The notes under the pieces are model-generated. The model was not told where the DNA came from, did no database searches, and saw only the letters and a list, made by a program, of their open reading frames with translations. The position numbers were made by a program, and so were the translations under genes. A stretch of DNA of 64,000 nt from Aggregicoccus sp. 17bor-14 (GTDB lineage Bacteria > Myxococcota > Myxococcia > Myxococcales > Myxococcaceae): positions 808,590-872,589 of the forward strand of contig NZ_VJZZ01000001.1 in the NCBI RefSeq assembly GCF_009659535.1. Direction: 5' to 3'. Position 1 is the first letter of the stretch. Every line of letters begins with the position of its first letter. Shown here piece after piece: positions 1 to 10,091 of the stretch.

Positions 1-2
1 AC

Positions 3-473
3 ACGGGCAAGAGCGCGGTGGTGGTGAAGCAGAAGGAGGGCGAGCCTCCTCACGAGAGCACCCACGAGCTGCCCCCGGGCACCACGGACGTGGCGGGCGC
101 CACCTTCGCGCTGCGCAACCGCCCGCTCAAGGTGGGCGAGAGCTACTCCTACCCGGTGTTCACCGGGAGCAAGAGCTTCACGCTGGCCGCGCACGTGGAG
201 GGGCGCCAGAAGATCAAGACGCCGCTGGGCCTGCGCGACGTGGTGCGCGTGCGGGTGAAGACCGAGTTCAGCGGCAAGCTGGAGAGCAAGCGCGACATCG
301 TCGCCTTCTTCAGCGACGACCCCTTCCACGTCCCCTTGCGCATCGAGGCGGACTTCGTGGTGGGCACCATGGTGGCCGAGCTCACCGACTACAAGCAGGG
401 CCGCGACCTCGCCGCGCTGGGACCGATGCCGGGCTCCACGGCGCCGGCGAGCGGCGGCAGCGGCGGGCGCTAG
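3..473 (+). CDS. DUF3108-like exported protein, C-terminal part (5' end outside window)
   Basis: The reading frame is open to the left edge, so only the last ~156 residues are present. Visible features are a beta-rich stretch with YSYPVFTGSKSF, alternating hydrophobic strands, then PLRIEADFVVGTMVAELTDY and a Gly/Ala/Ser-rich tail. The ending (use of a product-cleared 'P-x-R-I-E-A-x-x-x-V-G' strand followed by a last strand) resembles the end of DUF3108 proteins, a family of periplasmic or outer-membrane-associated proteins of unknown function. The gene at 2296-3168 belongs to the same general type, so the two may be functionally related, separated by one gene. The family call rests on pattern only. 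The true start and any signal peptide lie upstream of the window. Confidence 0.6.
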   Translation, partial: TGKSAVVVKQKEGEPPHESTHELPPGTTDVAGATFALRNRPLKVGESYSYPVFTGSKSFTLAAHVEGRQKIKTPLGLRDVVRVRVKTEFSGKLESKRDIVAFFSDDPFHVPLRIEADFVVGTMVAELTDYKQGRDLAALGPMPGSTAPASGGSGGR

Positions 474-526
474 CCGCGCGCGTCCGCGGCCCACGCAGCA
501 CGAAGGCAGCACGCACGGGAGGGGTG

Positions 527-2260
527 ATGGGGGCTTGGACGGGGCTGTGGGCGCTCGGGGCGCTGCACGCGGTGGCCGCCGCGCCGGCGCCGAGCGCGCC
601 ACGGGTGGTCTCGGTGCTCGAGAAGGTGCGGCCGGGCGCGGCGCCCGCGGGCGCAGCCGAAGCGCGGGTGAGCCTCGCGCGCGGCGAGTGCGAGGGCGTG
701 CAGGTGTGGGTGCCCGGAGGCGACGCGGCGCTCCTCGCCGCGGCGCCCCTCACCCTGCGCGGCCCCGCAGGCGCAGTGCTCCCGGTGACGCTCCTGCGCG
801 AGGCCTACCTGGAGGTGAAGACGCCCTCCAACTCCGAGGGCGCCGCGGGCGCCTGGCCGGACGCGCTCCTGCCCCTCTCCGCGCCCGAGCCGAAGCCGGG
901 CGCCGCGCCGCGCGTGCTCTACGCCGAGCTGTGCGCGCCGGCCACCCAGACGCCCGGCACCTACCGCGGTGAGCTCGCGCTGGGCAAGGCCGGCACGCCC
1001 GGCGCGGCGCGCGTGCCCTTCACGGCGGAGGTGCAGCCCTTCGCCATCCCGGCCACCTCCTCGCTGCCCAACAGCTTCGGCATCTCGCTCTACAGCATCG
1101 CGCGCGGCCACGGGCTCGCGCCCGAGAGCCCCGAGGCGCACCAGCTGCTCGCGGAGTACGCGCGCGCGATGCTCGCCCACCGGGTGAGCCCGCACGGGCT
1201 CTCCATGGAGGCGCCGCCGGTGCACTTCGAGGAGGGCCGCGCGCGCGTGGACTTCCGCGCCTACGACGCCGAGGTGGGGCCGCTGCTGGACGGCAGCGCC
1301 CTGCCCTCCGGCGCGCGCGCCACCACCGCCGAGCTGCGCGACAGCCGCCAGGCGAAGACGGACGCGGAGAAGGCCGCGTACTACCGCGCCTTCGCCGAGC
1401 ACTTCCGCGAGAAGGGGTGGACGGCGCAGCTCTTCTTCTACGCGAAGGACGAGCCGCGCCCCGAGGACGCCGCGCTGGTGCGCGCGCAGGCGGCGCGCGT
1501 GCGGGCTGCCTCCGCGCCGGAGCAGCCCAGCGCCCGGAGCGCGGCCACCCGGGTGCCGGTGCTCGTCACCGCCCCGCTGGACGAGGCCTTCCGCAGCTCG
1601 GCGGACATCCTCGCGCCCACCCTCAACTGCTTCTTCCCGCGCCCGGGGCCGCAGACCTGCCGCAACGTGGTGCCGCTCGCGAGCCTGCGCGCGCGGCTCG
1701 CTCCGGGCACGCGCGTGTGGTGGTACCAGAGCTGCAACTCGCAGGGCTGCACCGGGGGGCCCGCCGCGGACCCCGCCATCGAGCGCGTCTACCGGGGCTG
1801 GGCCTCGTACATGGTGGACCACCCGGCGGTGCTCAACCGCGCCATGGGCCCGCTCGCCTTCGCCACCGGCGTAGACGGCGAGCTCTATTTCGACACCGTC
1901 TTCGCCTACAACACGAAGGACCCCTGGCAGGACCTCTTCGAGTTCGGCGGCAACGGCGACGGCACCCTCTTCTACCCCGGCACGCCGGCGCACCTCGGCA
2001 CGGCGCGCCACGCGCCCGTGGTGTCCCTGCGCCTCAAGCACCTGCGCGACGGGCTCGAGGACTACGAGTACCTGCGCCTGCTCACGCAGCTCGGCGAGGG
2101 GGAGTTCGCGCGGGCCTGCGTCCAGCGGCTCGCCCGCTCGGGCTACGACATCGAGCACGACCCCGCCGTCTGGGAGCAGGTGCGGCGGGACATGACCGCC
2201 CGCCTGCGCGCCCGCTGGGCCCGCTCCAGGCTCGCCGACCGCGCCAGCGCCCCTCCCTAG
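527..2260 (+). CDS. Exported DUF4091-domain protein (glycoside-hydrolase-like)
   Basis: About 577 residues. A short hydrophobic N-terminus ending AVAAAPAPS looks like a signal peptide. The ATG at 527 follows a GGGAGGGG ribosome site; a GTG directly before it (524) is the alternative. The N-terminal ~170 residues are beta-rich (VRLARGECEG-type strand, typical of the domain preceding DUF4091), the middle holds a TIM-barrel-like region with YAKDEPRPED, and the C-terminus has the characteristic LRLKHLRDGLEDYEYLRLL helix of DUF4091 proteins. The family is loosely linked to carbohydrate-active enzymes, but a substrate is not established. It lies 53 bp after the upstream gene and 35 bp before the next, so it may share a transcript with the two DUF3108-like genes. 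Confidence 0.75.
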   Translation: MGAWTGLWALGALHAVAAAPAPSAPRVVSVLEKVRPGAAPAGAAEARVSLARGECEGVQVWVPGGDAALLAAAPLTLRGPAGAVLPVTLLREAYLEVKTPSNSEGAAGAWPDALLPLSAPEPKPGAAPRVLYAELCAPATQTPGTYRGELALGKAGTPGAARVPFTAEVQPFAIPATSSLPNSFGISLYSIARGHGLAPESPEAHQLLAEYARAMLAHRVSPHGLSMEAPPVHFEEGRARVDFRAYDAEVGPLLDGSALPSGARATTAELRDSRQAKTDAEKAAYYRAFAEHFREKGWTAQLFFYAKDEPRPEDAALVRAQAARVRAASAPEQPSARSAATRVPVLVTAPLDEAFRSSADILAPTLNCFFPRPGPQTCRNVVPLASLRARLAPGTRVWWYQSCNSQGCTGGPAADPAIERVYRGWASYMVDHPAVLNRAMGPLAFATGVDGELYFDTVFAYNTKDPWQDLFEFGGNGDGTLFYPGTPAHLGTARHAPVVSLRLKHLRDGLEDYEYLRLLTQLGEGEFARACVQRLARSGYDIEHDPAVWEQVRRDMTARLRARWARSRLADRASAPP

Positions 2261-2295
2261 CGCAGCGCCCCTCCCCTGCACGAGACTCTCTCCCC

Positions 2296-3168
2296 ATGCG
2301 CCCCCTCCGCCTCGCCCTCCTCGGACTCGCTGGCCTGCTGAGCCTTCCCGCCGCTGCCGCCGAGCCCGCGGGCGCCGCGCCCCCGGCGAAGGCGCCCGCG
2401 CCCACGGTGCCGGGCCCCGCGGAGTGCAAGCCGCTGCCCGCGCTGCGCACGGCGCCCACCTTCGCGCGCGGCGAGCTGCTCGAGTTCACGCTCGACGCGC
2501 TGGGCGCCGAGGCCGGCAAGATGACGATGCGCGTGCTGCCGCCCAAGGACGGCACCCTCCCGGTGGAGGTGCACGTGCAGACCAACACCTTCTTCAGCAA
2601 GGTGCGCCGGGTGAACGGCGTGGCCATGAGCTACCTGCACCCGCGCACGCTGCGCCCGCTGCGCCACACCGAGGACACGGTGGAGAACGAGCAGCCGCGC
2701 ACCGTGAACGCGGTGTTCGGCGAGAAGGACCGCAGCGTCACCGTGGACTACACGCAGGGCCGCAGCAAGGGCCACTACGACTACCACTACCTGCACGACG
2801 GGCTGGACGTCGCCGGCGCGCTCTACCTGCTGCGCCAGCTGCCGCTGCAGCAGGGGCTGAGCATGTGCTTCGACGTGTACGGGGTGCGGCGCATGTGGCG
2901 CATGACGGGCACGGTGCTCAAGCGCGAGCACGTCTCGCTGCCGCTGGGCGAGTTCGACGCGTGGCACCTGACGGGCACCGCCGTGCGCATCGACAAGCCG
3001 GAGATGCGCCGCGACGTGCACCTGTGGGTGACCGACGACGCGCGCCGCCTCCCGCTCGCCGCGGTGGGCACGGTGGACCTCGGCGCGGTGCGCGCCACCC
3101 TCACCGCCGTCTCCCGCCCGGGCGAGGCGCCCAAGCGCGCCCAGGGCAAGGAGGAGATGAAGTGGTAG
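2296..3168 (+). CDS. Exported DUF3108-domain protein
   Basis: 290 residues beginning MRPLRLALLGLAGLLSLPAAAAEP, a clear Sec signal peptide, then an Ala/Pro linker. From about residue 55 the pattern FARGELLEFTLDALGAEAGK is the typical start of DUF3108 (a strand binding or lining a beta-sandwich), followed by alternating strands to the end. The protein contains a conserved-looking HYDYHYLHDGLDVAGALYLLR segment. The function of DUF3108 proteins is unknown; they are usually exported. The start is chosen because the signal peptide begins there; an in-frame extension upstream overlaps the preceding gene and lacks coding character. The gene ends four bases before the stop of the oppositely oriented next gene. 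Confidence 0.75.
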   Translation: MRPLRLALLGLAGLLSLPAAAAEPAGAAPPAKAPAPTVPGPAECKPLPALRTAPTFARGELLEFTLDALGAEAGKMTMRVLPPKDGTLPVEVHVQTNTFFSKVRRVNGVAMSYLHPRTLRPLRHTEDTVENEQPRTVNAVFGEKDRSVTVDYTQGRSKGHYDYHYLHDGLDVAGALYLLRQLPLQQGLSMCFDVYGVRRMWRMTGTVLKREHVSLPLGEFDAWHLTGTAVRIDKPEMRRDVHLWVTDDARRLPLAAVGTVDLGAVRATLTAVSRPGEAPKRAQGKEEMKW

Positions 3169-3172
3169 CCGG

Positions 3173-3529
3173 CTAGCGCCCGGAGCGGTGCAGCATCCCG
3201 GCCGCCTGGGAGAGGCGGCGGCGCAGCTGGCACACCACCGTGAGCAGGCCCTCGAGCCGCTGCAGCGCGCGCAGCTCGTCTCCCGCCTCGAGCAGCGCCG
3301 CGGGCGAGAGGCGCGGGGCGCGCAGCGCGTCCAGCACGTCGGTGAAGTGGGCCTCCACGTCGCTCAGCGCGCCGAGCCCCTCGCGCAGGTCGTCCTCGAG
3401 GAGGTCCAGCAGCACCGTGGCGTCCGCGCGCTCGGGCAGCGCCGCGGCGAGCCGCTGCACGGCCTCGCGCAGCGGGTCCGGGGCGTGGCGGCGGTGCGGA
3501 GAGCGCGAGGCGAGTGCGGTGGGGGCCAT
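3173..3529 (-). CDS. Small helical protein of unknown function
   Basis: 118 residues, starting with ATG at 3529. After a basic N-terminus (SRSPHRRH) it is almost entirely alpha-helical with many Leu and Ala, for example REAVQRLAAALPERADATVLLDLLEDDLREGL and RLEGLLTVVCQLRRRLSQAAG, suggesting a helical bundle or dimer. No catalytic motif or signal peptide is visible. It converges on the DUF3108 gene with only four bases between stop codons. I do not recognise a family; it could be a lineage-specific regulator or chaperone-like protein. Coding is supported by codon use (G/C in the third position) over the whole length. Confidence 0.55.
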   Translation of the reverse strand: MAPTALASRSPHRRHAPDPLREAVQRLAAALPERADATVLLDLLEDDLREGLGALSDVEAHFTDVLDALRAPRLSPAALLEAGDELRALQRLEGLLTVVCQLRRRLSQAAGMLHRSGR

Positions 3530-3644
3530 GGCCGAGGACGCTACAGGCCGGTAGCGGCGGGTCAATTTTTCGGGCCGCGCCGCGGCCTGCGCTCCTTGCC
3601 CACGTGAGCCCTCTCCCCAGGGAGCCCGCGCACGTCTCGGGCGA

Positions 3645-5153
3645 CTAGCGCACCGGGACCACGGGCGTGACGGCCGAGGCGGGCGCCGCGTTGAGAGGTG
3701 CCGGCGTCGCGATGAGGGGCGTGGCAGCGGAGGCCGCGGGTGAAGCGTTGAGGGGCGCGGGCGTGGCGGGCAGCGGCACCGCCGCGGCCGCGTTTGCGGG
3801 GGCCGGGCTCGCGGGCAGCGGCGTGACGGGGGTGGCCGGGCTCGCGTTCGCCGGTGCCGGGGTCGCGGGCAGGCCCGGGCTCTGCTCGCGCGGGGCGCCG
3901 GCGACGGCGCTGGTCCCCGTCCCGGTGGCAACGGCCGTGGCCGAGGCGGAGGAGCTGCCCGCGGTGAGCGGCACCACGGTGAAGCCGCCGATGGTGGAGA
4001 CGGTACCGGCCGTCGTCCCCGCGGTCGCTGGAGCGCCGAAGCCCTGCACGTCTCCTGCGGGCGGCAGCTGGCCGTTGGTCGCCACGCCCGGGGTGCCCGA
4101 CTGGGGGCTGGCCGCCAGTTGCACGCTCACGGCCACCGCGGCACCCGAGGTGGGCGGCGCTCCGGTGGTGGAGACCCCGGCGGTGGTCGGCGGGACTGCG
4201 GTGGCGGCAGGAGTGCCGCCGGTCGCGGACTGCACCGTGCCGGGAACGGTGGGCAGCGTGGCGCCGGAGGCCACCGCCGCAACCCCGACCAATCCGACGA
4301 TGCCGCCCTGCAGCGCGGTGGTCGCCGAGGGCTCCGCGAACACCTCGCTGGTCCCCTGCCCCGAGCCGCCGGTCCCCGTGCCGCCCGTCTCCAGCGTGGG
4401 CGCGGCCCCGAGGGAGGCGCCTCCGGGCACCTCGCTCGAGGGCGCCCCGCTGCCGGTGGGCACCACGGCGAGCCGCGGGAGCGACTGGCCCTGCACGTCG
4501 ATGGAGACGTCGTCGAAGACGAACTGGATGAAGCCGCGCGGCTCCAGGTCCACCGGCAGGTTCCACGCGAGCACCACCAGCTCGCTGTCGCCTGCGCGCG
4601 CCGAGGACAGGAGCGCGTGGGTGTCGTCGTCCGCGAAGGCGCCGGCGCTCAGCGCGGCGGCGTGGATGATGGCGTGGTCGGTGAGCAGCTGGCCGTTGCG
4701 GCTGACGCGCCCCACGCCCCACACCGCGGCGGCCGCGTGCACGCGCGTCATGTACGGGAAGCCCACCCCGGTGTCGCCGTACAGGTCCCGGTCCAGCATC
4801 ACGCCGCCCGAGACCGGGTGCCAGATGCTGCGGGGGCCGCCGGCCAGCGGGGGAAAGCCCACCTGGGTGAGCTCCACGCCGTAGGTGGTGCCGCCCAGCC
4901 GGAAGGTGGCGCTGAGGTGGCCCGCGTCCCCGTAGGTGGCGCGCTCGGCGTCCACGCGGTCCTGCACCTCCAGCGTGGCCGAGCCCGTGCCCTGCTCGGG
5001 CACGAGGGTGAAGGGCACGTTGCCGTGGAGGAAGAAGCCGCCTGGCCGCTCGGTCGCCGCCCGGGCGCGCGGCCCCTCGAAGGAGAAGGGGTCCGGAGCC
5101 GCGGCTGCAGTCAGCAGACCGGAAACGACCAGTGAGAAAGCGAGTCCCGCCAT
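3645..5153 (-). CDS. Secreted protein with Ala/Pro/Thr-rich repetitive tail
   Basis: 502 residues. The N-terminus (MAGLAFSLVVSGLLTAAAA) is a signal peptide. Residues ~35-235 form a beta-rich domain with GGFFLHGNVPFTLVPEQG, GTTYGVELTQVGFPP and FIQFVFDDVSIDVQGQSLPRL. The remaining half is low complexity (Ala, Pro, Thr, Val, Gly, Ser) and ends in at least four imperfect copies of a unit like LPATPAPANASPATP (about residues 430-500). No enzyme motif, lipobox or sorting signal is seen. Such tails are common in wall- or surface-exposed linker regions and are good candidates for O-glycosylation, but that is inference. I do not recognise the family. It lies 54 bp downstream of the DUF507 gene on the same strand. 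Confidence 0.65.
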   Translation of the reverse strand: MAGLAFSLVVSGLLTAAAAPDPFSFEGPRARAATERPGGFFLHGNVPFTLVPEQGTGSATLEVQDRVDAERATYGDAGHLSATFRLGGTTYGVELTQVGFPPLAGGPRSIWHPVSGGVMLDRDLYGDTGVGFPYMTRVHAAAAVWGVGRVSRNGQLLTDHAIIHAAALSAGAFADDDTHALLSSARAGDSELVVLAWNLPVDLEPRGFIQFVFDDVSIDVQGQSLPRLAVVPTGSGAPSSEVPGGASLGAAPTLETGGTGTGGSGQGTSEVFAEPSATTALQGGIVGLVGVAAVASGATLPTVPGTVQSATGGTPAATAVPPTTAGVSTTGAPPTSGAAVAVSVQLAASPQSGTPGVATNGQLPPAGDVQGFGAPATAGTTAGTVSTIGGFTVVPLTAGSSSASATAVATGTGTSAVAGAPREQSPGLPATPAPANASPATPVTPLPASPAPANAAAAVPLPATPAPLNASPAASAATPLIATPAPLNAAPASAVTPVVPVR

Positions 5154-5207
5154 CGTGCGCTGCCCTCCTCCAGGGAAGGTAGGCAGCGCGGGCGGTTGCT
5201 GCAGCGC

Positions 5208-5726
5208 CTAGATGAGGCCGCGGGCGCGGCGGATCTGCTCGACGGTCTTGTTGTACTCGATGTCGAAGGCGCTGGTGCCCTCCTGCAGGTGCTTCAGCCG
5301 GGCGCGCGCCTCCTTGTCGATCTCGTCGTCCACGTCCAGGTGCTTCTTGGCCACGGCGAAGATCTTGCCGCGCAGCACGTTGTCGGGCGCGAAGACCTCC
5401 TCGACGTTGCGGCTGATGAGGAGGAACTCGATCATCTGGTTGATGACGTACTCGATGCCCTCGTCCCCCATCTTGAAGCCGCGCACGTCCGCCATCTCGC
5501 GCTTCACCTGGTTGAACTTGGAGTAGTCATAGCCGCGGCGCTCGAGCGCCTCGCGGGTGGCCTGGTTCACGCGCTCCTCGTTGGCGAGGTACTCGCGCAT
5601 GATCGCCGAGAGGTCCATCTCCGCGTCCGCGACGCGCATGGGCTCCACCTCGATGTCCCCGTCCTGCATCAGCTGCTGGATGCACTCCCGCGAGATGATG
5701 GGGATCACCTTCGGATAGAGCCTCAT
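5208..5726 (-). CDS. DUF507 family protein
   Basis: 172 residues. The opening MRLYPKVIPIISRECIQQL and the later stretches REYLANEERVNQATREAL, RRGYDYSKFNQVKREMAD and YVINQMIEFLLISRNVEEVF are the hallmarks of DUF507, a family of about 90-residue units here present as a longer, apparently two-unit protein. It is charged and helical, with no signal peptide, so probably cytoplasmic. Function in the family is unknown. The ATG at 5726 follows an AGAAGGG ribosome site at 6-8 nt. A separate promoter is likely because uvrC ends 140 bp upstream and this gap is AT-richer than its surroundings. Confidence 0.85.
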   Translation of the reverse strand: MRLYPKVIPIISRECIQQLMQDGDIEVEPMRVADAEMDLSAIMREYLANEERVNQATREALERRGYDYSKFNQVKREMADVRGFKMGDEGIEYVINQMIEFLLISRNVEEVFAPDNVLRGKIFAVAKKHLDVDDEIDKEARARLKHLQEGTSAFDIEYNKTVEQIRRARGLI

Positions 5727-5769
5727 ATCGGTCCCTTCTCTCTGAATTGGCGCTCGAAAAGCTGTGTCC

Positions 5770-5799
5770 GCTATAAATCAGCGCCAAGCCGTGTCGCAA
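5770..5799 (-). promoter_or_regulatory. Candidate sigma-70-type promoter for the DUF507 gene
   Basis: On the minus strand a TTGCGA (-35-like, 5794-5799) is followed after 18 bases by TATAGC (-10-like, 5770-5775), 43 bases before the ATG. The region is noticeably AT-richer than the surrounding coding sequence. Seen by eye only. Confidence 0.35.
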
Positions 5800-5867
5800 C
5801 GAAAAAGCCCAGATTCGTTGAGGTTTTGGCGCTTTTTCTGCGGCCAACGCCCCCGGGCAGAAACTAA

Positions 5868-7862
5868 TCACTGCCCCCCTGCTGGCGAGCCTTCCGAGCG
5901 CTTTTCTTCGCTGTTTTCTGCGCCGGCCGCTCCATCTGGCGGCGCAGTGGACACGGCGTCGGCGCTCTCTCCGCCCGCGTCCTGCAGCGAGGCCTCGCGC
6001 ACCTCGTCCTGGCCCTCCGCCTCCTCCGCGTCGCCGTGCAGCGCGGCGTGGATGCGCTCCGCGACGCTGGGGCCCACCACCTCGGCGAGCTCCTCGATGG
6101 CGGCCTCGCGCACGCGCTTGAGGCTGCCGAAGTGGCGCAGCAAGAGCTTCTTGCGCCCCTCGCCCACGCCCGGGATGTCCTCGAGCACCGAGCGGAAGTT
6201 GCGCCTTCGCATCAGCTTCTGCTGGAAGGTGATGGCGAAGCGGTGCGCCTCGTCGCGCATGCGGGTGAGCATGAAGAGCTCGGCGCTGTTCTGCTGCAGC
6301 ACCACCGGGTCCTTGCGCCCGAGCACGAAGATGCGCTCGGGGCTCCTCGCGCTCTCGGCGTCGCGGTCGTGCACCTCGAGGTCGCGGCTCTTGGCGAGCC
6401 CCACCACGTCCAGGTCGGTCACGCCCGCGTCCTTCATCGCCGCGTGGGCGCTGGCGAGCTGGCCCTTGCCGCCGTCGATGACCAGCAGGTCCGGGAGGTC
6501 TCCGTCCTTGAGGCCGCGCTTGAGCCTGCGTCCGATGACCTCGTACATGCTGGCGAAGTCGTCCTGGCTCTCGAGCGTCTTGATCTTGTAGCGGCGGTAG
6601 TTGCTCTTGTCGGCCTCGCCGTCCGTCACGGCCACCTGGCTCGCCACGATGGCCGAGCCCTGGAAGTGGCTGATGTCGAAGCACTCCATGCGCAGCGGGA
6701 GCTTCTTGAGCCCGAGCCGCGTCTGCAGCCGCTGCAGCACCGCCACGGTCTCGTCCTTCGTGCGCTTGCGCTCGCTGAAGGCCTGCTCCGCGTTCTTCGC
6801 CGCCATGCGCACCAGGTCGTGCTTCTGCCCGCGCTGCGGCGCCATCACCCGCACGCGCTCGCCCTTGCGCTCGGTGAGCAGCGCCTCGAGGCCCGCGTGG
6901 TTCTCCGGCATCGAGGGCAGGAGCACCTCCGAGGGCACGAAGTTCTCCTGGTCGTAGTAGAGGTTCACGAAGCTCTCGAGCAGCTCCTCGTCCGGGAACT
7001 CCTGCGCGCCGAGCGGGAAGGCCTGGCCGCCGGTGAGCCGGCCCTGGCGCACGTAGAGGACGTAGAAGAGCAGCCGGTCCGCCTCGCGGTGGAAGGCGAA
7101 CACGTCCTGGTCGGTGAAGTCGTCGGTGGCGATCTTCTGCCGCTCGAGGCTGCGCTCGATGGCGAGCAGCTGGTCGCGGATGCGCGCCGCCTCCTCGAAC
7201 TTGAGCTCCCCGGCCGCGCGCCGCATGCGCAATTTCAGCCCCGCGACGAGCTCCGTCGCCTTGCCCTCGAGGAAGAGCACCACCTCGTCCACGCTCTTCT
7301 GGTACTCGGCCTCGGGCACCGGGTACACGCACGGCGCGGGGCAGCGGCCGATCTGGTGCAGCAGGCAGGGGCGGCGCCGGTTCGCGAGCGCGTGGTCCGT
7401 GCAGGTGCGCAGCTGGAAGTAGCGGTTGATGATGCGCAGCATCTCGCGGATGGACGAGGCGCTGGAGAAGGGGCCGAAGTAGCGCGCGCCGTCCTTCTGG
7501 AAGCGGCGCACCACCTCGAGCCGCGGGTAGGGGTGCGTCTTGTCCAGGCGCAAGCTGATGTACTGCTTGTCGTCCTTGAGCAGGACGTTGAAGCGCGGCT
7601 TGTGCTTCTTGATCAGCTCGTTCTCGAGGAGCAGCGCCTCCTTCTCGTTGTGCACCAGCACCGTCTCGATGTCGCCGAGCAGCTGATCCAGCAGCGAGAC
7701 GAAGACGCGCGTGTCCCCCGAGCGGGTGAAGTAGCTGCGCACGCGGCTGCGCAGGTTCACCGCCTTGCCCACGTACACGATGGTGCCGCGGCGGTCCTTC
7801 ATCAGGTACACGCCGGGCTCCGTGGGGAGCGCTTCGAGCTTCTCCTCGAGCTTGCGGTCCAT
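5868..7862 (-). CDS. uvrC: UvrC, excinuclease ABC subunit C
   Basis: 664 residues. UvrC makes the two incisions around a lesion after UvrA loads UvrB. Visible domains in order: GIY-YIG nuclease ([25 protein letters not shown], ~residues 16-45), the four-cysteine segment RTC...[14 protein letters not shown] (~residues 150-180) that in this family holds an Fe-S cluster, a UVR helix pair ([15 protein letters not shown]), an RNase-H-like endonuclease domain ([21 protein letters not shown]), and a helix-hairpin-helix ([20 protein letters not shown]). The last ~55 residues are an acidic, low-complexity tail not needed for the fold. It starts 6 bp after uvrB, so the two genes are one operon. Confidence 0.97.
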   Translation of the reverse strand: MDRKLEEKLEALPTEPGVYLMKDRRGTIVYVGKAVNLRSRVRSYFTRSGDTRVFVSLLDQLLGDIETVLVHNEKEALLLENELIKKHKPRFNVLLKDDKQYISLRLDKTHPYPRLEVVRRFQKDGARYFGPFSSASSIREMLRIINRYFQLRTCTDHALANRRRPCLLHQIGRCPAPCVYPVPEAEYQKSVDEVVLFLEGKATELVAGLKLRMRRAAGELKFEEAARIRDQLLAIERSLERQKIATDDFTDQDVFAFHREADRLLFYVLYVRQGRLTGGQAFPLGAQEFPDEELLESFVNLYYDQENFVPSEVLLPSMPENHAGLEALLTERKGERVRVMAPQRGQKHDLVRMAAKNAEQAFSERKRTKDETVAVLQRLQTRLGLKKLPLRMECFDISHFQGSAIVASQVAVTDGEADKSNYRRYKIKTLESQDDFASMYEVIGRRLKRGLKDGDLPDLLVIDGGKGQLASAHAAMKDAGVTDLDVVGLAKSRDLEVHDRDAESARSPERIFVLGRKDPVVLQQNSAELFMLTRMRDEAHRFAITFQQKLMRRRNFRSVLEDIPGVGEGRKKLLLRHFGSLKRVREAAIEELAEVVGPSVAERIHAALHGDAEEAEGQDEVREASLQDAGGESADAVSTAPPDGAAGAENSEEKRSEGSPAGGQ

Positions 7863-7868
7863 GTCCCT

Positions 7869-9983
7869 CTAGCGCTTCGCCCGGGCCCTGGAGGAGCTGC
7901 TGCCGCTGCGCCCGCCCTTCTTGCGCCCCGCCATGCCGGCGGTGTTCTCCTGCTTCACGGGCGCGGCGAGCAGCGCGCGGCTGGGCGGCTTGAGCCCCAG
8001 GTCCATGTCCTTGAGCAGCACGATGCGGTCGCGCGCGGCCGCCGCCTCCTCGAAGCGCATCTCGTCCGCCGCCTTCTGCATCTCGTCGGTGGCCTCCTGG
8101 ATGAGGCGCTTGATGTCCTTCTCGCTGAGCAGGTCCGCGGGGCTGCCTTCCGCCGCGAGCGGGAGCGCGTCGGGGCTCGCGTCGTAGAGCCCGGCGGAGA
8201 GGTCCAGGATGTTGCTCTTCACCTGGCGCGGGGTGATGCCGTGCTGCTCGTTGTAGGCCTTCTGCACCGCGCGGCGGCGGTTGGTCTCCTCGATGGCCTT
8301 CTTCATCGAGTCGGTCATCTGGTCCGAGTACATGAGCACGTGGCCGTGCAGGTTGCGCGCGGCGCGGCCGATGGTCTGGATGAGGCTCACGTGGCTGCGC
8401 AGGAAGCCCTCCTTGTCCGCATCGAGGATGGCCACCAGGCTCACCTCGGGGATGTCCAGGCCCTCGCGCAGGAGGTTGATGCCCACGAGCACGTCGAACT
8501 CGCCGCGGCGCAGGTCGCGGATGATGGCGGTGCGCTCGATGGCGCCGATGTCCGAGTGCAGGTAGCGCACCTTCACGCCCACGTCGGTGTAGTACTCGGT
8601 GAGATCCTCGGCCATGCGCTTGGTGAGCGTGGTCACCAGCACGCGCTCGCCCTTGGCCACGCGCTTGCGGACCTCCTCGAGCAGGTCGTCCACCTGGTTG
8701 CCCGCGGGGCGCGTCTCCACCTCGGGGTCGATGAGGCCGGTGGGGCGGATGATCTGCTCCACCACCACGCCCTTGCTCTTCTGCAGCTCGTACTCGGCCG
8801 GGGTCGCGGACACGTAGACCGCCTGCGGCACCAGCTCCTCGAACTCGTTGAACTTGAGCGGGCGGTTGTCCAGCGCGCTGGGCAGGCGGAAGCCGAAGCC
8901 CACCAGCGTCTCCTTGCGGCTGCGGTCGCCGCGGTACATCGCGCCGATCTGCGGGACGGTCTGGTGGCTCTCGTCGATGACCACCAGCATGTTGCGCGGG
9001 AAGTAGTCCACGAGGCAGGGCGCGGCCTCGCCCGCCTGGCGGCCCGAGAAGTGGCGCGAGTAGTTCTCGATGCCGTTGCAGTAGCCCACCTGCTCGATCA
9101 TCTCGAGGTCGAACATGGTGCGCTGCTCGAGCCGCTGCGCCTCCAGCAGCTTGCCCTCGCGCTTGAACTCGGCGAGCCGCTCCTGCAGCTCGTCGCGGAT
9201 GGTGGTGAGCGCGCGCTTGCGGGTGCTCTCCTCCGTCACGTAGTGGCTCGCGGGGAAGATGACGACCTTCTCGAGCGCCGCGAGCGTGGTGCCGCGCAGC
9301 GGGTCGAACTCGATGATCTTCTCCACCTCGTCGCCGAAGAAGCTGATGCGGACGGCGCGCTCCTCCTCGTAGATGGGGAACACCTCCACCGTGTCGCCGC
9401 GGGCGCGGAAGGTGCCGCGGTGGAAGTCCAGGTCGTTGCGCTCGTACTGCGCCGCCACCAGCTGGCGCATGAAGGTGTCGCGCCCCAGCTCCGCCCCCAG
9501 CGGCACGGTGATGGCCAGGTCCACGTAGGAGCGCGCGTTGCCCAGGCCGTAGATGCAGCTGACGCTCGCCACGATGAGCACGTCGTCGCGGGTGCGCAGC
9601 GAGTGCGTGGCCGAGTGGCGCATGCGCTCGATCTCGTCGTTCACCGAGGAGTCCTTCTCGATGAAGGTGTCGGACGACGGGATGTAGGCCTCGGGCTGGT
9701 AGTAGTCGAAGTACGAGACGAAGTACTCGACGGCGTTCTCGGGGAACACCGCCTTGAACTCGCCGTACAGCTGCGCGGCCAGGGTCTTGTTGTGCGCGAT
9801 GAGCAGCGTGGGCCGCTTCACGTTGGCGATGACGTTCGCCATGGTGAAGGTCTTGCCCGAGCCGGTGACGCCCAGCAGCGTCTGGTGCTTGTCGCCGCGG
9901 AGGATGCCCTCCGTGAGCTCGCCGATGGCCCGGGGCTGGTCGCCCTGGGGCTTGTGATCACTGACGATCTTGAAGTCGGGCAT
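7869..9983 (-). CDS. uvrB: UvrB, excinuclease ABC subunit B
   Basis: 704 residues from the ATG at 9983 ([20 protein letters not shown]); a GTG at 10001 would add six residues. UvrB verifies damage and hands DNA to UvrC. Visible: Walker [15 protein letters not shown], beta-hairpin region [20 protein letters not shown], helicase motif [10 protein letters not shown], motifs V and VI ([31 protein letters not shown]), and a C-terminal UVR domain ([21 protein letters not shown]) that pairs with the UVR helix of UvrC. A basic Ser/Arg/Lys-rich tail follows. It is the first gene of the uvrB-uvrC operon; the M28 peptidase lies upstream on the same strand after a ~108 bp gap. Confidence 0.97.
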   Translation of the reverse strand: MPDFKIVSDHKPQGDQPRAIGELTEGILRGDKHQTLLGVTGSGKTFTMANVIANVKRPTLLIAHNKTLAAQLYGEFKAVFPENAVEYFVSYFDYYQPEAYIPSSDTFIEKDSSVNDEIERMRHSATHSLRTRDDVLIVASVSCIYGLGNARSYVDLAITVPLGAELGRDTFMRQLVAAQYERNDLDFHRGTFRARGDTVEVFPIYEEERAVRISFFGDEVEKIIEFDPLRGTTLAALEKVVIFPASHYVTEESTRKRALTTIRDELQERLAEFKREGKLLEAQRLEQRTMFDLEMIEQVGYCNGIENYSRHFSGRQAGEAAPCLVDYFPRNMLVVIDESHQTVPQIGAMYRGDRSRKETLVGFGFRLPSALDNRPLKFNEFEELVPQAVYVSATPAEYELQKSKGVVVEQIIRPTGLIDPEVETRPAGNQVDDLLEEVRKRVAKGERVLVTTLTKRMAEDLTEYYTDVGVKVRYLHSDIGAIERTAIIRDLRRGEFDVLVGINLLREGLDIPEVSLVAILDADKEGFLRSHVSLIQTIGRAARNLHGHVLMYSDQMTDSMKKAIEETNRRRAVQKAYNEQHGITPRQVKSNILDLSAGLYDASPDALPLAAEGSPADLLSEKDIKRLIQEATDEMQKAADEMRFEEAAAARDRIVLLKDMDLGLKPPSRALLAAPVKQENTAGMAGRKKGGRSGSSSSRARAKR

Positions 9984-10091
9984 GGCCTGCGGATCTAACA
10001 CCCGCAGGCCACGGTCGCCGGGTCCTCGCGCCCCTCTTTTTCACCTTTCGGGCCCCGGCTGCCCAGCAGGCGACGGGGCACCGGCCCCGCG

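Noticed and set aside
470..2281. A ~600-codon open frame on the minus strand opposite the DUF4091-like gene
   Set aside because: Arg/Gly/Ala-rich shadow with no start signal, while the plus strand gene has a signal peptide, ribosome site and family-like C-terminus.
6036..9998. A 1320-codon open frame on the plus strand across uvrC and uvrB
   Set aside because: Antisense to two genes with perfect family motifs; the translation is repetitive and has no domain pattern. High GC makes stop codons rare on the opposite strand.
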